From positions 1 to 10,975 of the forward strand of contig CAJGDZ010000046.1 of assembly GCA_904502055.1 (NCBI GenBank): a stretch of DNA of 10,975 nucleotides, given 5' to 3'. The stretch comes from an uncultured Clostridia bacterium (GTDB taxonomy: Bacteria; Bacillota; Clostridia; Oscillospirales; CAG-272). The position numbers and the translations under genes are program-made. Each line of letters starts with the position of its first letter. Position 1 is the stretch's first letter. This document shows positions 7,118 to 10,975 of this stretch, piece after piece. The notes under the pieces were generated by a model. It was not told where the DNA came from, did not search any database, and saw only the letters and a program-made list of their open reading frames with translations.

Positions 7118-7702
7118 TTACATATTTTTCGGTGGCTTGGGCTTGAAAAGATGGAAATCGTGTGTGCCGGCGAGATAGGCCAGAGAGGCGGAGACGATCA
7201 GCGGGATCATCGTGAGGAACCACATAAACCACATGGAGTTCAAGGGATCACCGCCAACACGAATGGACAAGAGCCCCGTGTACATTCCTTGTGTGAGAAG
7301 TCCGACCACGGCAGCGCCGCCGCCAAGGCTGCTGAAGAAGGGAACGTTCGAGAGGAAGTTACCCAGCGTGATAAAGATGGCAACCAGCGCATTGACCGAG
7401 CTGGCGGCCAGTGCCATATACAGCCCCGCCAAACGGGAGGTGCCCTCTTCACCGCGCGCGATGCGCGAGGAATCCTTAGCTCCCAGCTCCCACATAAAAT
7501 AGCAGACAAGGAAAAGATAAAAGAGAACCGAAAAAATGCTGGTGATCAACTGAAGTGCGGAGGGTTGGTAGGTGGCAAGATCGGTCGAGGCACTTCTCGA
7601 TCCGGTTGCCAGCGCCAGCGAAAGCCCGAAAAGGGACAGCGCGATCTGATAAATAAACATTTTTACAATGTCATAGGAGCGCTCTTTAAGAAATGTTAAC
7701 AT
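7118..7702 (-). CDS. Unrecognised multi-pass membrane protein
   Basis: A 194-residue hydrophobic protein that I do not recognise as a named family. Likely membrane segments are about residues 13-33, 51-71, 91-113, 124-145 and 155-177, with a charged loop KDSSRIARGEEG (76-87) and a basic C-terminal tail FKPKPPKNM. No catalytic motif, signal peptide cleavage site or transport signature stands out. The gene looks real: it has a near-consensus promoter and a CGGAG ribosome binding site eight bases before the ATG, and it shares a bidirectional terminator with yebC. It is transcribed away from the recombinase gene. With five helices the termini would lie on opposite sides, but helix count is approximate. 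Probably a lineage-specific inner membrane protein of unknown role. Confidence 0.8.
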   Translation of the reverse strand: MLTFLKERSYDIVKMFIYQIALSLFGLSLALATGSRSASTDLATYQPSALQLITSIFSVLFYLFLVCYFMWELGAKDSSRIARGEEGTSRLAGLYMALAASSVNALVAIFITLGNFLSNVPFFSSLGGGAAVVGLLTQGMYTGLLSIRVGGDPLNSMWFMWFLTMIPLIVSASLAYLAGTHDFHLFKPKPPKNM

Positions 7703-7733
7703 ATATATACTCCGTTTTGATTTCTTTTTTCCT

Positions 7734-7762
7734 ATTATATATCACGAACACGCGAATTTCAA
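7734..7762 (-). promoter_or_regulatory. Sigma-A promoter of the minus-strand membrane protein gene
   Basis: Read on the minus strand, -35 TTGAAA (7762-7757) and -10 TATAAT (7739-7734) are 17 bases apart. Transcription would start near 7727 and the leader is about 25 bases, containing the GGAG ribosome binding site at 7713-7710. Confidence 0.75.
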
Positions 7763-7796
7763 CAAAAACGACAAAAGTTTACAGTTTATCCACTAA

Positions 7797-7819
7797 AAAA
7801 TAAATTTATTTTGTATAAT
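7797..7819 (+). promoter_or_regulatory. Probable promoter of the recombinase gene with an adjoining palindrome
   Basis: A perfect -10 TATAAT (7814-7819) lies 39 bases before the recombinase start, but no good -35 sits 16-18 bases upstream (cactaa). Directly before the -10 is a perfect 16-base AT palindrome, AAAATAAATTTATTTT (7797-7812). A farther TTTACA (7778-7783) would pair only with a weak TAAATT -10. The promoter is therefore likely weaker than others here or helped by an activator. Confidence 0.5.
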
Positions 7820-7858
7820 AGAAGATGAAGAAATGTTTTTGGGAGGAGGAAGATCGAT

Positions 7859-8866
7859 ATGGGAGAGGTCAACGTACAGGAATTTCCGTCGATCGTGCGC
7901 GATTTTATGGCGTACAAATCGGCGATTCAGGGCTGTTCCTCGCGGACGGTGGACGAATATATGTTGGATCTCCGCACCTTTTTCCGCTTTTTGATTGCTT
8001 CGCGTGAGGGGCTTCCCACCATCGGGGAGGAGTTCGAGAGCATCAACATTCGCGGCATTGACCTCGAATTCGTAAAAGGTGTGTCCACCGAGGAGATCTA
8101 TGCCTTTCTGATGTACGCGGGCAATACGCGCGGCAACCAGAACGCCTCCAAGGCACGCAAGCTATCGGCGCTCAAGGCGTTTTACCGCTATCTGGTCTCC
8201 AAAAAGCACTATTTTGAATTGGATCCGACGGCCAACATCGAGTCGCCCAAAAAGAGGCAGTCGCTTCCCAAATTTTTGACGCTTGAGGAGTCCATCGCAC
8301 TCCTGGAGGCCATCAAAAACGATAAGGAATCCAAGACTGCCACGCGTGATTTTGCCATCGTTACGCTCTTCCTTAACTGCGGAATGCGATTGTCGGAGCT
8401 GGTTGGCATCAACCTTTCGGATCTCGACCGTGAGCTACGCTCACTTCGTGTGATCGGTAAGGGAAATAAGGAGCGAATCGTGTATCTCAACGACGCTTGC
8501 CGTGAGGCGCTTGTTTCTTATATTAAAGAGAGAGTCGAGGAGACATATGACGAAAAGGTAAACACGAACGCCCTTTTCCTCAGCTCGCGCCATCAGCGCA
8601 TCAGCGTCAAGACCGTGCAATGGATGGTGTATAAATATCTGGACCTGGCGGGGCTGGAATCCAAGCATTTTTCGGTGCATAAGCTCAGACATACGGCCGC
8701 GACGCTGATGTATCAGTCGGGCAACGTCGACGTGCGCGTGCTCAAGGACATTCTCGGACACGAGCAGCTTAACACCACACAAATTTATACTCACGTCAGC
8801 AATCGCAGTATGGAAGAAGCGATGAACGAAAATCCGCTGGCGAAGGTAAAAAAGAATAAACTCTAA
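7859..8866 (+). CDS. Xer-like tyrosine recombinase / integrase
   Basis: A 335-residue site-specific recombinase. Residues about 8-130 form the SAM-like core-binding domain (SSRTVDEYMLDLRTFFRFL, then ARKLSALKAFYRYLV). The catalytic domain shows the full set: Arg177 in GMRLSELVG, Lys201 in GKGNKER, His274 and Arg277 in HKLRH, His301 in LGHEQLNTTQ and the nucleophile Tyr310 in IYTH. It is slightly longer than typical XerC/XerD (about 300), from an insert near residues 50-75 and a Lys-rich tail. AGGAGG-type GGGAGGAGGA stands nine bases before ATG 7859. It is a single transcription unit with its own terminator and lies among housekeeping genes without phage or transposon genes, so a chromosomal Xer role in dimer resolution is more likely than a mobile-element role, though XerC versus XerD cannot be decided. 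No dif site is identified beside it. Confidence 0.92.
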   Translation: MGEVNVQEFPSIVRDFMAYKSAIQGCSSRTVDEYMLDLRTFFRFLIASREGLPTIGEEFESINIRGIDLEFVKGVSTEEIYAFLMYAGNTRGNQNASKARKLSALKAFYRYLVSKKHYFELDPTANIESPKKRQSLPKFLTLEESIALLEAIKNDKESKTATRDFAIVTLFLNCGMRLSELVGINLSDLDRELRSLRVIGKGNKERIVYLNDACREALVSYIKERVEETYDEKVNTNALFLSSRHQRISVKTVQWMVYKYLDLAGLESKHFSVHKLRHTAATLMYQSGNVDVRVLKDILGHEQLNTTQIYTHVSNRSMEEAMNENPLAKVKKNKL

Positions 8867-8895
8867 AAAACAGAGAAATTTTCTCTGTTTTTTTG
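8865..8895 (+). terminator. Intrinsic terminator after the recombinase
   Basis: An A-run plus CAGAGAA (8865-8877) pairs with TTCTCTG plus a T-run (8881-8893) around a three-base loop. It overlaps the stop codon region and isolates the recombinase from the next promoter. Confidence 0.85.
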
Positions 8896-8904
8896 ATTTT
8901 CCCC

Positions 8905-8933
8905 TTGACAAAAGGAGAGAGAGATGCTATAAT
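8905..8933 (+). promoter_or_regulatory. Full-consensus extended sigma-A promoter of the SdpR/SdpI-like unit
   Basis: A perfect -35 TTGACA (8905-8910), a 17-base spacer and a perfect -10 TATAAT (8928-8933) with the extended TGC just before it (8925-8927). Transcription would start near 8940. This is the best promoter match in the window, yet it drives a repressor gene, which fits a unit that is normally held off. Confidence 0.9.
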
Positions 8934-8934
8934 A

Positions 8935-8963
8935 CATTTAACGGTTAGGTTAAATGTTAAATG
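8935..8963. promoter_or_regulatory. Putative autorepressor operator: inverted repeat plus third half-site
   Basis: CATTTAAC (8935-8942) and GTTAAATG (8949-8956) form a perfect 8-base inverted repeat with a six-base spacer. A third half-site, GTTAAATG (8956-8963), follows directly as a tandem copy sharing one G. The site begins one base after the -10 and covers the expected start of transcription, the classic place for a dimeric winged-helix repressor to block initiation. That the adjacent ArsR-type protein is the binder is inference. Confidence 0.72.
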
Positions 8964-8975
8964 AAGGAGAAAACT

Positions 8976-9260
8976 ATGGGACTGCAAAACACGATGCGCG
9001 CGCTTTCCGACCCCATTCGCCGCGAGATCCTGAATCTTTTGAAGGCAGGGCGAATGTCGGCAGGAGATATCGTCACGCATTTTGACGTGACGGGTGCCTC
9101 GGTCTCGCGACACCTCTCGGTGCTGAAGGAGGCCGACCTTATCCGCGACAAAAGGGAAGGAAAGTACATTTATTACGAGCTGAACGCCTCGGTCCTGGAG
9201 GAAATTTTGCTTTGGATCGCCGATTTGAAAGGAGAAACTCACAATGATTCAAAAGAATAA
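8976..9260 (+). CDS. ArsR/SdpR-type winged-helix autorepressor
   Basis: A 94-residue winged-helix DNA-binding protein. It begins LQNTMRALSDPIRREILNLL, has the recognition helix in GASVSRHLSVLKEADLI (40-56) and the wing REGKYIYYELN (60-70). It contains no cysteine at all, so it cannot be a classical CxC arsenic or metal sensor of the ArsR family; it matches the SdpR branch, which pairs with SdpI membrane proteins. I chose ATG 8976, six bases after AAGGAG, over the in-frame ATG 8961, which lies upstream of that ribosome binding site. It overlaps the SdpI-like gene by 17 bases, so the two are made together. Regulation is probably through the inverted repeat at its own promoter. In Bacillus subtilis, SdpI with bound toxin captures SdpR at the membrane to relieve repression; a similar logic is plausible here. 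Confidence 0.9.
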   Translation: MGLQNTMRALSDPIRREILNLLKAGRMSAGDIVTHFDVTGASVSRHLSVLKEADLIRDKREGKYIYYELNASVLEEILLWIADLKGETHNDSKE

Positions 9261-10344
9261 GGGAAAACTGATCCTGTCATCGATCGTTATTTTACTTCCG
9301 ATGCTTTTTTGCCTGCTTTCGGGTGTTTTGCCCGAGAAAATTGCCGTGCATTTCCGACTTGACGGTACGGCGGACGGATTTGCCCGTCCCGCAATCGTCT
9401 TTCTCGTTATCCCGCCCATCCTGCTTGCGTTTCATTGGCTGTGCCTGATCCTTACGGCGGTGCTTGACAAAGGGAACGAGCAAAATAAAAAGATCACGGG
9501 CATTATGTTCTGGATCCTACCCATTATCTCGCTGATGTCCACGGGCACCGTTCTGGCAATTGCTCTCGGTTATACTGCGAACATTCTTACGTTTGTGCTT
9601 GTTTTCCTTGCCGTTCTGTTTGTCGTGATCGGCAATTATATGCCCAAGACCACGCGCAACATCACGGCCGGTATCAAGATCAAATGGACGCTTATGAGCG
9701 ACGAGAACTGGAATGCCACCCACCGCTTTGCCGGCAAGCTGTACGTCCTTGCGGGACTGCTTTGTATTCCGGCTATCTTTCTTCCCGAAAAATTTTTCGC
9801 GTTTGTTGCCTTTGGGCTGATCCTTCTTTGCGTGGTGCCTCCCATCGTCTATTCCTACTGCTTTTACAAAAAGCAGCTGGCGGCAGGTGAGGTGACCAAG
9901 GAATCCATGAATGAGACTCTCGGTCGGTTTACCAAGCACTCCAAGGCGGCGCGTGTGGTGACGGTGGTCCTGGTTACCGTTATCCTGATCCTCTCGGCCT
10001 TGCTTATGTATACCGGAGACATTACGATGGTGCCGAGCGAGGACTCGCTGACGGTCAAGGCAAGCTTTATGCAGGATCTGACTCTCGCCTACGATGCCAT
10101 TGACGCGGCCGAGTACCGCGAGGGCGGTGTGGACGGCAGGCGTATTTACGGATTTGGATCGGCAAGACTGCTTATGGGGAGCTTTAAAAACGAGGAGTTT
10201 GGTCTTTATACGCGCTATACCTATGCAGGAAAGCTTCCCGCCATCGTGCTGACGGTAGGGGAGGAGCGTGTGGTGCTCGGTGCCGAAACCGCCGAGGAAA
10301 CACGCGCACTTTACGAAAGAATTTTACTTGAAATATCCGAATGA
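9244..10344 (+). CDS. SdpI family membrane protein with C-terminal extension
   Basis: A 366-residue multi-pass membrane protein. The N-terminal DUF1648-type segment contains LPEKIAVHFRLDGTADGF (29-46) after a first helix. The SdpI signature follows a fourth helix: GNYMPKTTRN (130-139), then IKWTLMSDENWNATHRFAGKL. Predicted helices are roughly 9-27, 49-73, 85-107, 110-130, 164-182, 187-209 and 235-256. Residues about 260-366 form a soluble tail with DGRRIYGFGSARLLMGSF and a final TRALYERIL that resembles the PH-like domain seen at the end of many clostridial SdpI-type proteins. Bacillus subtilis SdpI is only about 207 residues, gives immunity to the SdpC toxin and controls SdpR. GGAGAAA precedes ATG 9244 inside the repressor gene. 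No sdpA, sdpB or sdpC homologue is visible nearby, so it may respond to an external toxin or other envelope signal. Confidence 0.88.
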   Translation: MIQKNKGKLILSSIVILLPMLFCLLSGVLPEKIAVHFRLDGTADGFARPAIVFLVIPPILLAFHWLCLILTAVLDKGNEQNKKITGIMFWILPIISLMSTGTVLAIALGYTANILTFVLVFLAVLFVVIGNYMPKTTRNITAGIKIKWTLMSDENWNATHRFAGKLYVLAGLLCIPAIFLPEKFFAFVAFGLILLCVVPPIVYSYCFYKKQLAAGEVTKESMNETLGRFTKHSKAARVVTVVLVTVILILSALLMYTGDITMVPSEDSLTVKASFMQDLTLAYDAIDAAEYREGGVDGRRIYGFGSARLLMGSFKNEEFGLYTRYTYAGKLPAIVLTVGEERVVLGAETAEETRALYERILLEISE

Positions 10345-10348
10345 TCCC

Positions 10349-10381
10349 GAGCGGAGACCGTAGTGTCTCCGCTCTTTTCTC
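10349..10381 (+). terminator. Intrinsic terminator of the SdpR/SdpI-like unit
   Basis: GAGCGGAGAC (10349-10358) pairs perfectly with GTCTCCGCTC (10365-10374) around a six-base loop and is followed by TTTTCTCTT. The hairpin starts four bases after the stop codon. Confidence 0.9.
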
Positions 10382-10426
10382 TTGCAAGTTTTTGTCGAAA
10401 CTCCTTCAAAAATGTTTTTAAAAGTA

Positions 10427-10455
10427 TTGACAAGACAAGGGAAAAATGCTAAAAT
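10427..10455 (+). promoter_or_regulatory. Sigma-A promoter of gdhA
   Basis: A perfect -35 TTGACA (10427-10432), 17-base spacer and -10 TAAAAT (10450-10455) with the extended TGC at 10447-10449. Transcription would start near 10462. The leader of about 43 bases carries AGGAGG (10490-10495), nine bases before the start codon, all signs of high expression. No operator is evident. Confidence 0.85.
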
Positions 10456-10504
10456 GATACTACCTTTAAAATGGATAAATTTTTTGCGCAGGAGGAAGCA
10501 AATT

Positions 10505-10975
10505 ATGTTTAAGAGCGCATATCTGAATGACCTCATGGAGAGAGTCATCAAAAGAAACCCGGGCGAGCCCGAGTTCCACCAGACGGTAAAAGAGGTTCTC
10601 GAGTCGATCGAGCCCGTTCTTGAAGCACGTCCCGATTTCGTTGAGACCGGTGTTGTTGAAAGAATGGTAGAGCCCGAGAGAATCATCAAGTTCCGTGTTC
10701 CGTGGCTTGACGACAACGGTAAGGTTCAGGTGAACCGCGGTTTCCGTATCCAGTTCAACAGTGCCATCGGTCCGTACAAGGGCGGTCTTCGTTTCCACCC
10801 CTCGGTTAACGAGAGCATCATCAAGTTCCTCGGCTTCGAGCAGACCTTCAAGAACTCGCTCACCTCGCTTCCCATGGGCGGCGGCAAGGGTGGTTCTGAC
10901 TTTGATCCTCAGGGCAAGAGTGAGGGCGAGGTTATGCGCTTCTGCCAGAGCTTTATGACGGAGCTGCAGAAGTAC
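10505..10975 (+). CDS. gdhA: NADP-type glutamate dehydrogenase, 5' part
   Basis: The first 157 codons of a hexameric glutamate dehydrogenase of about 445-450 residues; the frame is still open at the window end. This enzyme makes glutamate from 2-oxoglutarate and ammonium, or the reverse. The N-terminal helix SAYLNDLMERVIKRNPGEPEF leads to the substrate domain. GPYKGGLRFHP carries Lys92, KNSLTSLPMGGGKGGSDFDP carries Lys116 and the catalytic Lys128; these numbers match the well studied Escherichia coli GdhA, so no insertions have occurred so far. Sequence style is that of the NADP-dependent biosynthetic class, but the coenzyme-binding domain lies outside the window, so coenzyme choice is inferred. 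The gene has its own strong promoter and ribosome binding site and is separate from the SdpI-like unit. Confidence 0.95.
   Translation, partial: MFKSAYLNDLMERVIKRNPGEPEFHQTVKEVLESIEPVLEARPDFVETGVVERMVEPERIIKFRVPWLDDNGKVQVNRGFRIQFNSAIGPYKGGLRFHPSVNESIIKFLGFEQTFKNSLTSLPMGGGKGGSDFDPQGKSEGEVMRFCQSFMTELQKY

Noticed and set aside
7729..7742. TTCCTAT followed by ATATAT resembles the left half of a Bacillus-type dif site and lies near the Xer-like gene.
   Set aside because: The right half-site does not match, and the bases are better explained as the -10 box of the minus-strand promoter.
8961..8978. Upstream ATG (8961) as the start of the SdpR-like gene.
   Set aside because: It precedes the AAGGAG ribosome binding site and lies in the operator repeat; ATG 8976 has ideal spacing.
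8976..9260. Arsenic or metal sensor of the ArsR family.
   Set aside because: The protein has no cysteine, and its partner gene is SdpI-like rather than a metal transporter.

Overview
The window is a gene-dense stretch of a Bacillota chromosome, most likely from an anaerobic member of class Clostridia. The evidence is the near-consensus sigma-A promoters, strong AGGAGG-type ribosome binding sites, the tlyA-nadK-argR-recN gene order typical of Bacillota, and moderate GC with AT-rich intergenic DNA. The order or genus cannot be fixed from the sequence alone. I see no CRISPR array, rRNA, tRNA, prophage or insertion sequence.

Positions 1-4547 (+) hold one tightly packed gene train: the 3' end of a divergent PAP2 (DUF212, YuiD-like) membrane protein, tlyA (rRNA 2'-O-methyltransferase type), nadK, argR, recN and a ybaK-like Cys-tRNA deacylase. 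Neighbours overlap by TGATG or ATGA, or lie 2-36 bases apart. No terminator follows the train. Positions 4548-7116 (+) hold argS with its own promoter, then yebC, closed by a bidirectional terminator. Together these two blocks serve NADP supply, arginine control, DNA repair and translation.

Positions 7118-7858 hold a minus-strand gene for an unrecognised five-helix membrane protein and a short AT-rich divergent promoter region. Positions 7859-8894 (+) encode a complete Xer-like tyrosine recombinase with its own terminator.

Positions 8905-10381 (+) are a compact two-gene unit: an ArsR/SdpR-type repressor and an SdpI-type membrane protein with an extra C-terminal domain. The unit is driven by a full-consensus promoter whose start region is covered by a perfect inverted repeat, which suggests autorepression. 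No toxin gene is visible beside it.

Positions 10382-10975 (+) carry a strong promoter and the first 157 codons of an NADP-type glutamate dehydrogenase, cut by the window end.

Most of the window is ordinary housekeeping DNA. The best candidates for new biology are the SdpR/SdpI-like unit with its operator and the unrecognised membrane protein. I do not see convincing evidence for a wholly new system.
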